From assembly GCA_002011085.2 (NCBI GenBank), contig MTMB02000001.1, positions 539,820-603,819 of the forward strand: a stretch of DNA of 64,000 nucleotides. The letters run 5' to 3'. This DNA comes from Candidatus Geothermarchaeum rappei. GTDB lineage: Archaea; Thermoproteota; Nitrososphaeria; Geothermarchaeales; JDFR-13. This document shows positions 31,601 through 40,149 of the stretch, one piece after another. Numbering within the stretch: the first letter of the stretch is position 1; the number at the start of each line of letters is the position of its first letter. The position numbers and the translations under genes are program-made. The notes below the pieces were generated by a model. That model did no database searches. It was not told where the DNA came from and saw only the letters and a list, made by a program, of their open reading frames with translations.

Positions 31601-33592
31601 TTACTTACCCTTGAACTTAGGCTTTCTCTTCTCCATAAAGGCAGTTACCCCTTCAATAACATCTTCGGTGCTGAAGGTGAGTCCAAAGAATACTGATTCT
31701 AATGCTTCTCCATGCCATAGATCTGTCTCCATACCGAATTGTATGGAGTATTTTGCTGCTAGTAATGCTAATGGCGGTTTCTCCGCGAGTTTCAACGCGA
31801 ACTTCCTTACCTCGTCTTCAAGTTTCTCCGGTGGAACGACTCTATCTACAAGCCCTATTTTTAATGCCTCTGACGCGGGGATCATGTCTCCAGTGTATAT
31901 TATCTCCTTAGCCTTAGAAAGGCCCACTAGCCTCGGCATTCTTTGAGTCCCTGCTGCACCAGGTATTATTCCTAGGTTTATCTCTGGCTGACCCAGCATG
32001 GCAAGTTCAGACGCGAATCTAAAGTCACCGCTCATTGCCAGCTCCATCCCGCCGCCGAGAGTGAATCCGTTGAGCATCATTATAACCGGTTTTGTATAAT
32101 ACTCAATCTTGTTGGTTATCTCCTGGAACCTCCTTGAATATATCGCAGCCTTGAATGGCGTTATACCCATGAACGCCGTTACATCGGCGCCGGCGCTAAA
32201 TGCTCTTCCAGAACCTGTTATAACCACTACCCTTACCTTATCGTCTTCCTCCAACTCATCCATAACGTTACTCAGTTCTCTAAGCAGGTCTATTGTGAGG
32301 GCGTTGAGTTTCCTAGGTCTATTCAGGACTATCCAAGCTATGGGGGGCTCATACCTTACTATAAGGTTCTCCAGCTTCTTCTCCTCCACCTTAGGATACT
32401 TGTAGAATCCTTCACCGGTCTTTCTTCCTAGCTTGCCCTCCTCCACCATCTTCTTAAGGAGTGGGTCTGGTGTATATTCTTTCCAGCCAGTTTCCTTCTT
32501 CATACGTTCCAGTGTCTCAACTACTCTGTCAATTCCATAGTCATCCGCGTATTTTAATATGCCCTTAGGATATCCCAGGCCTAGTTCCGTTGCCTTGTCG
32601 ATATCATCCCTAGTGCCTATCCCTTCTCTCAATAGCCATGCGGCCTCGTTTATCGCTGGTGCGATAAGCTCTACTTCATCGACCTTCTCACCGGCATCCT
32701 TGGGAATATTTGGTCTAGAATATTTTCCGGGTTGTGGATACTGGTAGAAGCCTTTTCCAGTCTTGACGCCATATTCACCGGCCTTGTACTTCTCCTCGAA
32801 TAACGGGCATGGTGTAATATCTGTTCCTCTCTCCATTATTGCCTTAGCAACTAGATACATGACGTCTACTCCAGAGTAGTCTGACAGCTCGAATGCCCCC
32901 ATTGGGAAGCCGAGTTTATACTTTACCGCTGAATCCACCTCCTCTACAGTAGCCTTCTTATTGGCTACCATCCAGCAAGCTGCACTGAGGAACCTCATTA
33001 ATATTCTGTTTACGATGAATCCGGGTACGTCTCTATTGACCATCACGGGCTGTTTACCGAATTTCTTCGCAAGATCATATGTTATCCTCGCTGTGAGGTC
33101 TGAAGTCTTGTCTCCCTTTATAATCTCCACTAATGGCATTAAAGGCGGTGGATTGAAGAAGTGCATCCCAACTACTTTATCTGGCCTCTTAGTTGCCGAG
33201 GCTATTTCAGTGATTGGAAGGCTACTAGTATTGGTAGCTAGAATTGCATGTTCAGGTGTAAGGTCATCAAGCTTGGCGAATATCTCTTTCTTCAACTCGA
33301 TTTTCTCAGGAACTGCTTCAATGACGAAGTCGGCGCCCCTGACGACTTCCTCAAAGTCAAGGCTTGTATGTATCCTCGACATCACCGTCTCAACATCTTC
33401 TCTTACAGTCCCCTTAGAAGCTAGTTTATTGACACTCCACCTGATCTTATCAACGGCGTTTTTCAGGAACTCATCTTTTATATCGTATATCCAGACCTCG
33501 TATCCAGCTATCGCTGCGACTTCGGCGATTCCATGTCCCATTGTGCCAGCGCCTATAACCGCAATCTTCTTTATAGTCTCTACACTCGACAT
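31601..33592 (-). CDS. Bifunctional 3-hydroxyacyl-CoA dehydrogenase/enoyl-CoA hydratase
   Basis: The 663-residue fusion starts with the NAD-binding HAD domain (VIGAGTMGHGIAEVA, residues 13-27), has the catalytic HFFNPPPLMPLVE segment, two C-terminal 3HCDH domains (NRILMRFLSAACWMV; GIGTRDDIDKATELGLGYP) and a crotonase domain from about residue 405. The crotonase has both catalytic glutamates (GGGMELAMSGD and QPEINLG) and the oxyanion GRAFSAGADV. This order (dehydrogenase first) is the archaeal crotonyl-CoA hydratase/3-hydroxybutyryl-CoA dehydrogenase type, opposite to bacterial FadB. It performs the middle steps of beta-oxidation. It follows the acyl-CoA dehydrogenase gene by 24 bp. Confidence 0.94.
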   Translation of the reverse strand: MSSVETIKKIAVIGAGTMGHGIAEVAAIAGYEVWIYDIKDEFLKNAVDKIRWSVNKLASKGTVREDVETVMSRIHTSLDFEEVVRGADFVIEAVPEKIELKKEIFAKLDDLTPEHAILATNTSSLPITEIASATKRPDKVVGMHFFNPPPLMPLVEIIKGDKTSDLTARITYDLAKKFGKQPVMVNRDVPGFIVNRILMRFLSAACWMVANKKATVEEVDSAVKYKLGFPMGAFELSDYSGVDVMYLVAKAIMERGTDITPCPLFEEKYKAGEYGVKTGKGFYQYPQPGKYSRPNIPKDAGEKVDEVELIAPAINEAAWLLREGIGTRDDIDKATELGLGYPKGILKYADDYGIDRVVETLERMKKETGWKEYTPDPLLKKMVEEGKLGRKTGEGFYKYPKVEEKKLENLIVRYEPPIAWIVLNRPRKLNALTIDLLRELSNVMDELEEDDKVRVVVITGSGRAFSAGADVTAFMGITPFKAAIYSRRFQEITNKIEYYTKPVIMMLNGFTLGGGMELAMSGDFRFASELAMLGQPEINLGIIPGAAGTQRMPRLVGLSKAKEIIYTGDMIPASEALKIGLVDRVVPPEKLEDEVRKFALKLAEKPPLALLAAKYSIQFGMETDLWHGEALESVFFGLTFSTEDVIEGVTAFMEKRKPKFKGK

Positions 33593-33616
33593 ATCTCCTC
33601 ACCGTTATACGATTCT

Positions 33617-34828
33617 TTATCTTATTAGGACGTCTATTCCCAATGTCTTCTTAAGCAACTGCCTTATCGTTGTAAGCCTCTGTATGTCGTTTGTACCTTC
33701 ATAGATCGTTGTTATAACAGCATCCCTTAGATAATGCTCTACACCTGTCTCCTTATCTACACCGACTCCACCGTGTATCTTTATAGCTAAGTTAGCCACG
33801 CGCTCAGCAACTTCAGTTGCAAATGTCTTAGCCATAGAGGCTGCGAACACCGCCTCCTCCCTACCTTGATCGGCTAGGGTGGCCGCCCAATATGTTAGGA
33901 GCCTAGCCGCCTGTATCTCAGTCAGCATATCGGCTAGTTTGAAACTGACTCCTTCAAAGGCTATTATCTGACGACCAAAGGCTGTTCTCTGTAGTGAATA
34001 GTTAAATGCTTTCTCAAAGGCTCCCTGTGCTATTCCAACTGCCTGTGCTGCGATGCCTACTCTACTATGGTCATATGTATCAAGTAGTATCTTGAACCCT
34101 TCGTCCTTCGGAGGTATTATGTTCTCCTCGGGAACCTCTACATTGTCAAGAATTACCTCGCTTGGATGTTCTCCAGTCAATCCCATGACATCAAACCTAG
34201 AACCCACTTCAACTCCTGGCCAGTCTCGTTCTACTATGAATACGGTTATTCCCCACCATCTCTTTCTCTTATCAGGTGGTTGGTTTGTTCTTGCTGATAC
34301 GACGAAATACTTGGCTTTATCAGCTCCTGTTATGAATATCTTCCTGCCGTTTATAATGTATTTATCTCCTTTCTTCTCTGCTGTTGTCTGTATACCTGCT
34401 ACGTCGCTACCAGCAGCCGGCTCTGTACTTGCGTGTGCAGCAAATACTTCTCCCCTGGCCACAGGTGGGATATACTTTTTCTTCTGCTCCTCTGTACCGT
34501 ACCTCAGCACTGGATAGGTAAAGAGGCCGTTTACCAGTAGGCCTGTTCCATATGCTGGTAAGGCCCTGGACAACTCCTCCATCAGTATAGCGGTTAACAG
34601 AGTTCCTCCGCCCTGTCCATCGTATTCCTCAGGTATTCCGACGCCTGTGAAGCCCATCTCAATACCCTTCTGTATCAAGTCCTCAGGTATCTCACCGCTT
34701 TTTTCTACCTCGACCACCCTCGGCATGACTTCATTGTCAACGAACTGTCTAACAGTCTTCCTGAAAAGCTCCTCCTCGTCTGTTAAGGTTATGGAGAAAT
34801 CCTTTATGTTCCCAAATGGAAATACCAT
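33617..34828 (-). CDS. Acyl-CoA dehydrogenase
   Basis: The 403-residue FAD enzyme has three domains: N-terminal helical (TDEEELFRKTVRQFVDNEV), a central beta barrel with AAHASTEPAAGSDVAGIQT, and a C-terminal helical domain with FGRQIIAFEGVSFKLADM and IYEGTNDIQRLTTIRQLL. The Glu of YEGT is the catalytic base of medium/short-chain members. It oxidises acyl-CoA to enoyl-CoA and passes electrons to ETF, whose genes lie at 39349-41070. It heads a two-gene unit with the bifunctional hydratase/dehydrogenase. A region of about 220 bp with promoter-like AT sequence precedes it. Confidence 0.95.
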   Translation of the reverse strand: MVFPFGNIKDFSITLTDEEELFRKTVRQFVDNEVMPRVVEVEKSGEIPEDLIQKGIEMGFTGVGIPEEYDGQGGGTLLTAILMEELSRALPAYGTGLLVNGLFTYPVLRYGTEEQKKKYIPPVARGEVFAAHASTEPAAGSDVAGIQTTAEKKGDKYIINGRKIFITGADKAKYFVVSARTNQPPDKRKRWWGITVFIVERDWPGVEVGSRFDVMGLTGEHPSEVILDNVEVPEENIIPPKDEGFKILLDTYDHSRVGIAAQAVGIAQGAFEKAFNYSLQRTAFGRQIIAFEGVSFKLADMLTEIQAARLLTYWAATLADQGREEAVFAASMAKTFATEVAERVANLAIKIHGGVGVDKETGVEHYLRDAVITTIYEGTNDIQRLTTIRQLLKKTLGIDVLIR

Positions 34829-34970
34829 CTTCTACAACACCTCAGATATACTATAATAAGTATCCAAAATAAATTAATTGATTAGTTTATAATTTATTTA
34901 CTAAAATGATAGGAAATGGTTTAAAATGAATATATAAATATTTTTAAAAATATCCTTTTGAAACAAATTA

Positions 34971-34997
34971 TTAGAATAATATTTATAATCATTCTAA
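34971..34997. promoter_or_regulatory. Inverted repeat upstream of the acyl-CoA dehydrogenase gene
   Basis: TTAGAAT (34971-34977) and ATTCTAA (34991-34997) are perfect 7-nt inverted arms 13 nt apart. They lie 143 bp upstream of ATG 34828, in the otherwise gene-free 222-bp gap that also contains the 3' end of the DUF35 gene transcript. The local sequence is very AT-rich, so the evidence is weak. Confidence 0.2.
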
Positions 34998-35050
34998 AAT
35001 CCTGTAAATTATTAAAGTTGTAAATAAAGAAAGAAGGGGAGACAAGGTAT

Positions 35051-35602
35051 TTATTCTATTGGAACCCACTCGTAAGTATAGTAGTTCTCTGGCTCCCTCT
35101 TAACAATCTCTAGCTTTAGCTTCATCCCTATCTTCAGCTTACTCGGATCCTTCTCCCTAATCCATGCAGTGACGTTAACTCCCTCTGGAAGTCTTGCGAT
35201 GCCTACTATGTAGTCATCATAATGTGCAAATGAGTATGGCTTAACATTTATCTGAGTAAATGTAAGTAGTGTGCCTTCCTTTGATAGTTCTATCCATTCA
35301 ACCTCGCTATCTATGCATTTTGGGCAGTCCTTTTGAGGTGGGAAGAACACTTCTCCACATTCTTTACATTTGGTGCCTAATAGCTTGCCATCTGCCAAGG
35401 CATTGAAAAACTCCTTAATCTTATCAATGCTAATAATGAACTTAAGTGTGACTTCACGCTGATCCACCCATAATGCCTGTCCAGTCTTCATGTCCGGTAC
35501 CATTGGGAGTCCCATGCTCTTCTTCATGCTCTCTACAAAACTATAGAACTGTTTCATCTGCTCCTCCATCATATCCTTTTGAGTCTTCTTATCTTCACTC
35601 AC
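35051..35602 (-). CDS. DUF35 OB-fold/zinc-ribbon protein, thiolase partner
   Basis: The 183-residue protein has a zinc ribbon with KCKECGEVFFPPQKDCPKC (CxxC-x10-CxxC) around residue 80, followed by an OB-fold that binds acyl-CoA (WIELSKEGTLLTFTQI, DDYIVGIARLPEGVNVTAWI). In archaea such proteins form a complex with thiolase (and HMG-CoA synthase) and channel acetoacetyl-CoA. The N-terminal about 60 residues (KKTQKDMMEEQMKQFYSFVESMKK) are a charged helical extension. It lies 6 bp downstream of the thiolase gene, so the two subunits are co-translated. Confidence 0.9.
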   Translation of the reverse strand: MSEDKKTQKDMMEEQMKQFYSFVESMKKSMGLPMVPDMKTGQALWVDQREVTLKFIISIDKIKEFFNALADGKLLGTKCKECGEVFFPPQKDCPKCIDSEVEWIELSKEGTLLTFTQINVKPYSFAHYDDYIVGIARLPEGVNVTAWIREKDPSKLKIGMKLKLEIVKREPENYYTYEWVPIE

Positions 35603-35608
35603 CCCAAT

Positions 35609-36799
35609 TCACCCCCTTGGCTTAGATAGGGATAATATAGTTATGTATGCATAGTGCCCTGTTCCACCTATATTATGGGCTAGTGCATAACCATTTTTAA
35701 TAGGTGCCTGTCTATCCTTCTCGACTCTATTCTTCAATTGATTAGTTAGCTCAGCTATCATACCTTCTCCCGTGGCTCCAATAGGATGTCCCTTGGCTTT
35801 TAATCCGCCGCTTAGGTTCACTGGTATCTTACCACCTATATACGTCTGCTCTTCCCTAACTAGTTTAACCCCCTCTCCTCTCTTTGCGAATCTCAGGTCC
35901 TCATAGGCCAGGATCTCGGCTATTGTGAAGCAGTCATGTACCTCGGCAACGTCTATGACCTTAGTGGGGTCATCCATATCGATACCTGCTTTCTTATAAG
36001 CCAGCTCAGCCGCTAGGGTACCCGCCTCTAAGCTGGTGAACGTAGTCCTCTTACTCAGGTTAGAAGTTCCCGTCGCATGACCGATTCCAGCTATCCACAC
36101 CGGTGTATCTGTTAGCTGCTTGGCCACCTTCTCATTAGCCACTATGACTGCAGTGGCGCCATCTGTGATCGGGGAACAGTCGAAGAGTTTAAGGGGCCAT
36201 GCGATATATCTAGAGGCCATACATTTCTCGACAGTTATCTCCTTCTGGAACTGAGCCTTCGGGTTTCTAGCTCCATAGTAATGGCTCTTCACAGCCACTT
36301 TACATAGGTCTTCCTCTGTAGCACCATATTTACTCATGTATGCAGTGGCGTATAATGCATAGTATCCTGGGAATGTTAGTCCAAAGTTATGGAATTCCCA
36401 GAAGTAGTTTCCTGCCCTACCGATAAACTCTACAACCGTAGGTGTAGGCGACTCGTTCATCTTCTCTATACCGACCGCCATCGCTATATCTACGTGTCCT
36501 GAAGCCACTATGTCATGGGCAAGTTTCACCGCTGCACTTCCTGATGCACATGCAGCCTCGACCCTCACCGTTCCCTTTGGGGCCAATCCACTATATTCAG
36601 CTATGACTACCGCCGGCAGAGGCTCACTGCTCCATCCCCCAGCATTGCTCACCACGACATATTCTATATCCTTCTGCTCTAAACCAGCATCCAGTAAGGC
36701 CTGTTTAATAGCCTCCCATGCTAGTTCTGGCATGTTGACATCGTTTCTAACGCCGAATTTCGTATGTCCAACACCGACTATCGCTACATTTTCACCCAT
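35609..36799 (-). CDS. Thiolase (acetyl-CoA C-acyltransferase, SCP2/archaeal type)
   Basis: The 396-residue thiolase has the nucleophilic Cys in VEAACASGSAAVKLA, the EVHDCFTIAEIL segment and the His motif GGLKAKGHPIGATG. The C-terminal loop, CGGG in classical thiolases, reads HNIGGTGHYAY, so the second catalytic Cys is replaced, as in archaeal and SCP2-type thiolases. It cleaves 3-oxoacyl-CoA or condenses acetyl-CoA. The DUF35 partner follows directly. The gene is divergent from an SCP2-domain gene, and both may share control through the repeat at 36855-36879. MGENVAIVGVGHTKF is a typical N-terminus. Confidence 0.93.
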   Translation of the reverse strand: MGENVAIVGVGHTKFGVRNDVNMPELAWEAIKQALLDAGLEQKDIEYVVVSNAGGWSSEPLPAVVIAEYSGLAPKGTVRVEAACASGSAAVKLAHDIVASGHVDIAMAVGIEKMNESPTPTVVEFIGRAGNYFWEFHNFGLTFPGYYALYATAYMSKYGATEEDLCKVAVKSHYYGARNPKAQFQKEITVEKCMASRYIAWPLKLFDCSPITDGATAVIVANEKVAKQLTDTPVWIAGIGHATGTSNLSKRTTFTSLEAGTLAAELAYKKAGIDMDDPTKVIDVAEVHDCFTIAEILAYEDLRFAKRGEGVKLVREEQTYIGGKIPVNLSGGLKAKGHPIGATGEGMIAELTNQLKNRVEKDRQAPIKNGYALAHNIGGTGHYAYITILSLSKPRG

Positions 36800-36854
36800 T
36801 ATGTTTACACCCCAGGAAATTATTGACCCAGTTTTCTCAAATGCAAATTAAATA

Positions 36855-36879
36855 TTAGTTAAAAGTGGTTTTTAACCAA
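36855..36879. promoter_or_regulatory. Inverted repeat in the thiolase/SCP2 divergent promoter region
   Basis: TTAGTTAAAA (36855-36864) and TTTTAACCAA (36870-36879) are 10-bp arms with one mismatch around a 5-nt centre. The site is 56 bp from the thiolase start and 148 bp from the SCP2 gene start. It is a candidate operator for acyl-CoA responsive control; no regulator is nearby. Confidence 0.35.
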
Positions 36880-37026
36880 TTAAATATATTTCACGCCTTT
36901 TTGAAAACAGGTATGACTCAATTAGAACGTCTATTTGATATATCTTGCCCAATTATTTATACTTTATATGTATTATTTCAATTAAATCAGTCTATTCATA
37001 TCTTATTTATTGTAAGGTGATTGTAG

Positions 37027-37362
37027 ATGGTTGAAGAGGTTGCCAAGAAGTTTATGGAGGTCTATGAGAAGGCTAAGGAGAAGATGGGCGATGAGATGGC
37101 TACATGGAACAAAGTCTTTCAGTTCGAGATTACGGGTATGGATCCGTTCTATATAGAGTTCAAAGGCGGAGAGCTGAAGTTTGAGAGCGGTAAGCATCCA
37201 AGTCCCCTGGCGACGTTGATGATGGAGAAAGATGTATTGATGAAGATTCTAAATGGCGAGCTTGACGCCATGGCTGCCTTTATGAGGGGCATGATGAAGA
37301 TTACAGGAAACGTTATGGAGACTGTAAATCTGAGGAAGATGTTTGAGGCAATTAAAGAGTAG
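37027..37362 (+). CDS. SCP2 sterol-binding domain protein
   Basis: The 111-residue protein is a single SCP2 domain: helix VAKKFMEVYEKAKEKMGDEM, beta strands VFQFEITGMDPFYIEFKGG, and LDAMAAFMRGMMKITGNVMETVNLRKMF. The many methionines and hydrophobic residues suit a lipid or acyl-CoA binding cavity. SCP2 domains shuttle acyl-CoA or isoprenoid ligands to beta-oxidation enzymes. It faces the SCP2-type thiolase gene and is followed 72 bp later by an acyl-CoA ligase gene. A U-rich stretch (TTTTTT at 37380-37385) follows. Confidence 0.9.
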   Translation: MVEEVAKKFMEVYEKAKEKMGDEMATWNKVFQFEITGMDPFYIEFKGGELKFESGKHPSPLATLMMEKDVLMKILNGELDAMAAFMRGMMKITGNVMETVNLRKMFEAIKE

Positions 37363-37379
37363 AAATTTTTCTCTATTCC

Positions 37380-37386
37380 TTTTTTC
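37380..37386 (+). terminator. U-rich terminator after the SCP2 gene
   Basis: CCTTTTTTCATTG follows AAATTTTTCTC behind the stop codon. A U-tract of this kind is enough for archaeal RNA polymerase termination. No hairpin is seen. Confidence 0.35.
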
Positions 37387-37434
37387 ATTGTTCTAGATAA
37401 TTCTTTATTATATAACTATACTATTTAGTTTTGT

Positions 37435-39177
37435 ATGAGTCCTAGAAAGAAGAAGGTTGCTGATGATAAGGGTATATTCGAGAAATGGATATTATCCAAA
37501 CCATGGGTCAAGAATTATGATGAAGGCACGCCAGAGACGATAGAGATACCGGAGATCCCCTTATACGGCCTCTTAGATATGGCTTATAAGGAAGGTTCTG
37601 ACCATACTGCCCTGATCTTCATGGGTAAGAAGCTTACATATAGAGAGCTCTACATCGACTCTGAGAGATTTGGCCGAGCCCTTCAAGATACCTTTGATAT
37701 TAAAAAGGGTGATAAGGTAGCTATTTACCTGCCTAACTCACCCCAGTTTGTAATAGCATATTATGGGGGCCTAAAGGCTGGTGCCATAATAACGCCTATG
37801 AACCCCCTTTATACCGCAAGGGAAGTAGCCCATCAGCTTAAGGACAGTGGTGCCAAGATACTAGTTGCCCTAGATCTGTTCAAAGAGAATGTCGAGAAAG
37901 CGATTTCAGAGGTCGATATTGATGCAGTTATATATACTGGCGTCGACGATTATCTACCTGGCTTGAAAGCAATTCTATATCGGACTTTTATGAAGAAGGT
38001 TAAGGTTCAAATCGACCGCGAGAAATTCTATTCCTTTAAGGAGCTCATGAAATCAGCATCACCAGAGGTATCCAGACCCCCTATTAAGCCGAAGGAGGAT
38101 ATCGCAGCCCTAATGTATACTGGTGGTACAACGGGTATCCCTAAGGGTGCGATGTTAACCCACTATAATCTAGTGGCAAACGTGTATCAGATCGACTCTT
38201 GGCTCTTCAGAGGCAGGAAGAAGAAAGATATTTATGTTGGGTTACTGCCATGGTACCACATTTATGGCCAGACCACAGTCTTGCATTCAGCGATCAATAG
38301 TATTGGAACGATTGTTGTACTCCCCAAGCTTGACCTAAAGGAGCTACTGGAGTCCATCCAGAAATATAAGGCGAATGTATTCCACGGTGTACCGACACTA
38401 TACTCGTTGTTAATCAATTATGATGATATAACTAAATACGACCTAAGTAGTGTTGAGGCGTGTGTAAGCGGAGCGGGGCCGTTGCCAGTTGCAGTTGCCA
38501 AGAAGTTTGAGGAGATAACAAAGGGAAGGATAAGAGAGGGATATGGCCTCACTGAAACCAGTCCAGTGACTCATGTCAATCCTATTTACGGTAAATACAA
38601 GTTTGGTAGCATAGGCCTACCAGTCCCAAACACCTTAGCTGGTATAGCTGATCCAGATAAGCCGGTATTCTTACCTCCCAAAGAGGTGGGTGAACTCGTT
38701 GTATCAGGGCCACAGGTCATGCTTGGATACTATAATATGCCTGAAGAGAATGAGGCTGTGTTCTTCGAGAAATTCGGGTTTAGATGGTTCAGAACTGGGG
38801 ACATGGCGTACATGGATGAAGAAGGATACTTCTATATTGTGGAGAGGAAGAAGGACTTAATTAAGTATAAGGGATACAGCGTATACCCAAGGGAGGTTGA
38901 GGAGGTCTTATATTCGCATGAGGCTGTTGCAGAAGCAGCTGTAGTAGGAATTCCAGATGAGAAGGTCGGTGAAATAATCAAGGCATTTGTAGTTCTGAAG
39001 CCTGAGTATAAAGGTAAGGTATCTGATGAAGACCTTAAGAAGTTCCTTAAGGAGAACCTGGCTCCCTATAAGGTGCCGAAGATCATCGAGTTCAGAGACG
39101 AGTTGCCTAAGAGCACGGTAGGCAAGATACTTAGGAGAGTATTGAGAGAGGAAGAGATTAAGAAGAAGTCTGGTTAA
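37435..39177 (+). CDS. Long-chain acyl-CoA synthetase (AMP-binding)
   Basis: The 580-residue enzyme has the P-loop-like LMYTGGTTGIPKGAMLTH, adenine motif GYGLTETSPV, WFRTGDMAYMDEEGYFYIVERKKD and the C-terminal lysine motif KSTVGKILRRVL. It activates fatty acids to acyl-CoA through acyl-AMP. A basic N-terminal extension of about 25 residues (SPRKKKVADDKGIFEKW) precedes the domain. It supplies the acyl-CoA dehydrogenase and fused hydratase/dehydrogenase nearby. It starts at ATG 37435 without a clear Shine-Dalgarno; a TATA-like TTATATAACTAT lies about 25 bp upstream, which suggests a leaderless or nearly leaderless transcript. Confidence 0.94.
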   Translation: MSPRKKKVADDKGIFEKWILSKPWVKNYDEGTPETIEIPEIPLYGLLDMAYKEGSDHTALIFMGKKLTYRELYIDSERFGRALQDTFDIKKGDKVAIYLPNSPQFVIAYYGGLKAGAIITPMNPLYTAREVAHQLKDSGAKILVALDLFKENVEKAISEVDIDAVIYTGVDDYLPGLKAILYRTFMKKVKVQIDREKFYSFKELMKSASPEVSRPPIKPKEDIAALMYTGGTTGIPKGAMLTHYNLVANVYQIDSWLFRGRKKKDIYVGLLPWYHIYGQTTVLHSAINSIGTIVVLPKLDLKELLESIQKYKANVFHGVPTLYSLLINYDDITKYDLSSVEACVSGAGPLPVAVAKKFEEITKGRIREGYGLTETSPVTHVNPIYGKYKFGSIGLPVPNTLAGIADPDKPVFLPPKEVGELVVSGPQVMLGYYNMPEENEAVFFEKFGFRWFRTGDMAYMDEEGYFYIVERKKDLIKYKGYSVYPREVEEVLYSHEAVAEAAVVGIPDEKVGEIIKAFVVLKPEYKGKVSDEDLKKFLKENLAPYKVPKIIEFRDELPKSTVGKILRRVLREEEIKKKSG

Positions 39178-39183
39178 CTCCTC

Positions 39184-39206
39184 TAATTTTTTATTTTTTA
39201 ATTTTC
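39184..39206 (+). terminator. U-rich terminator after the acyl-CoA synthetase gene
   Basis: CTAATTTTTTATTTTTTAATTTT follows the stop codon directly, giving three T-tracts in a row. This fits archaeal U-tract termination. The 171-bp gap to etfB holds nothing else that I can support. Confidence 0.45.
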
Positions 39207-39348
39207 TATGTAATGTTTTTCCAATAGTTTTTACATGGCTATATATTAGCCTATGTATTTATTACATATAGTCATCTTTTTTTGTTTACTCGTTAACCTC
39301 TAATATTTTAAGGTGTGTAATGGAGGAGTTTATGAGGTGATTACTTAA

Positions 39349-40146
39349 ATGGATATAGCTGTTCTAGTAAAAGCTTCCCTGGATGTGAACATGATCAAGG
39401 CTGATTCAGAGGGGAGAATACTGCTTGACTCAATTCCTCTAGCGATTAGCGAGTATGACAGAAACGCTGTTGCAGAGGCTGTTCGGATCAAGGGTGAACT
39501 AGGGGGGAGAGTTGTAGCGTTCTCGGTGTTGACATGGGGGCCGGCTGATAAGAGGGCCAAAGAAATTGAGAACGTGATGAGAGAGGCGCTGGCCTTGGGA
39601 GCTGACGAGGCGCATGTAGTTGTTGACGACGCAATACTACCTAGCGACGTCTCGGTAACCGCTGAGACACTTAGTAATTTGATCAAAAAGACGGGGGACT
39701 TCGGCCTTATCCTAGCTGGTGAAGGATCTATGGACATGATGTCGGCACAGCTTCCTGTAAGAATAGCCTATAAGCTGGGGTATCCGGTGGCTACATTCGC
39801 GAGGAAAATTGATGTGATAAATGGTGCTGTAAAGGTTACAAGAGATCTTGAGGATGTTCTTCAGGTTGTTGAGCTTCCTCTACCTGCGGTAGTCAGTGTT
39901 ACTGGGGAGATAAACCAGCCACGTTTACCCACCTTACTACAGATCAGGAAGTCATTTGCAAAACCCTATAAAGCATACACCATTAGTGAGATTGGCATGG
40001 ATACGCCAGAGAAACTATTCCCGTTCGACGACATAAAACTGGTCACAGTCTCTAGGAAGAACATGATAATCGAGGGTGAGAACCTCGAAGAGATCGCTGA
40101 GAAGCTTATAGATAAATTAATTGAGGAAGGAGTGGTGAGGGTGTAG
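39349..40146 (+). CDS. etfB: Electron transfer flavoprotein subunit beta
   Basis: The 265-residue protein starts with MDIAVLVKASLDVNMIKAD, then ISEYDRNAVAEAVRIK and LALGADEAHVV, with VTAETLSNLIKKTGDFGLILAGEGSMDMMSAQLPVRIAYKLGYP typical of EtfB, including the AMP/FAD-binding region. It forms the ETF heterodimer that accepts electrons from acyl-CoA dehydrogenase. Three bases separate it from etfA. The start ATG 39349 follows a GAGGTGA about 10 nt upstream. Confidence 0.93.
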   Translation: MDIAVLVKASLDVNMIKADSEGRILLDSIPLAISEYDRNAVAEAVRIKGELGGRVVAFSVLTWGPADKRAKEIENVMREALALGADEAHVVVDDAILPSDVSVTAETLSNLIKKTGDFGLILAGEGSMDMMSAQLPVRIAYKLGYPVATFARKIDVINGAVKVTRDLEDVLQVVELPLPAVVSVTGEINQPRLPTLLQIRKSFAKPYKAYTISEIGMDTPEKLFPFDDIKLVTVSRKNMIIEGENLEEIAEKLIDKLIEEGVVRV

Positions 40147-40149
40147 GAT

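Noticed and set aside
32961-33704. Open frame of 247 codons on the plus strand opposite the hydroxyacyl-CoA dehydrogenase fusion
   Set aside because: It lies antisense to a strongly supported gene, has no recognisable motif and no own promoter spacing; it reflects codon bias.
39320-39340. Mini-ORF of six codons (MEEFMR) directly before etfB
   Set aside because: It consists mostly of the ribosome-site sequence GGAGGAG and GAGGTGA; nothing supports translation.
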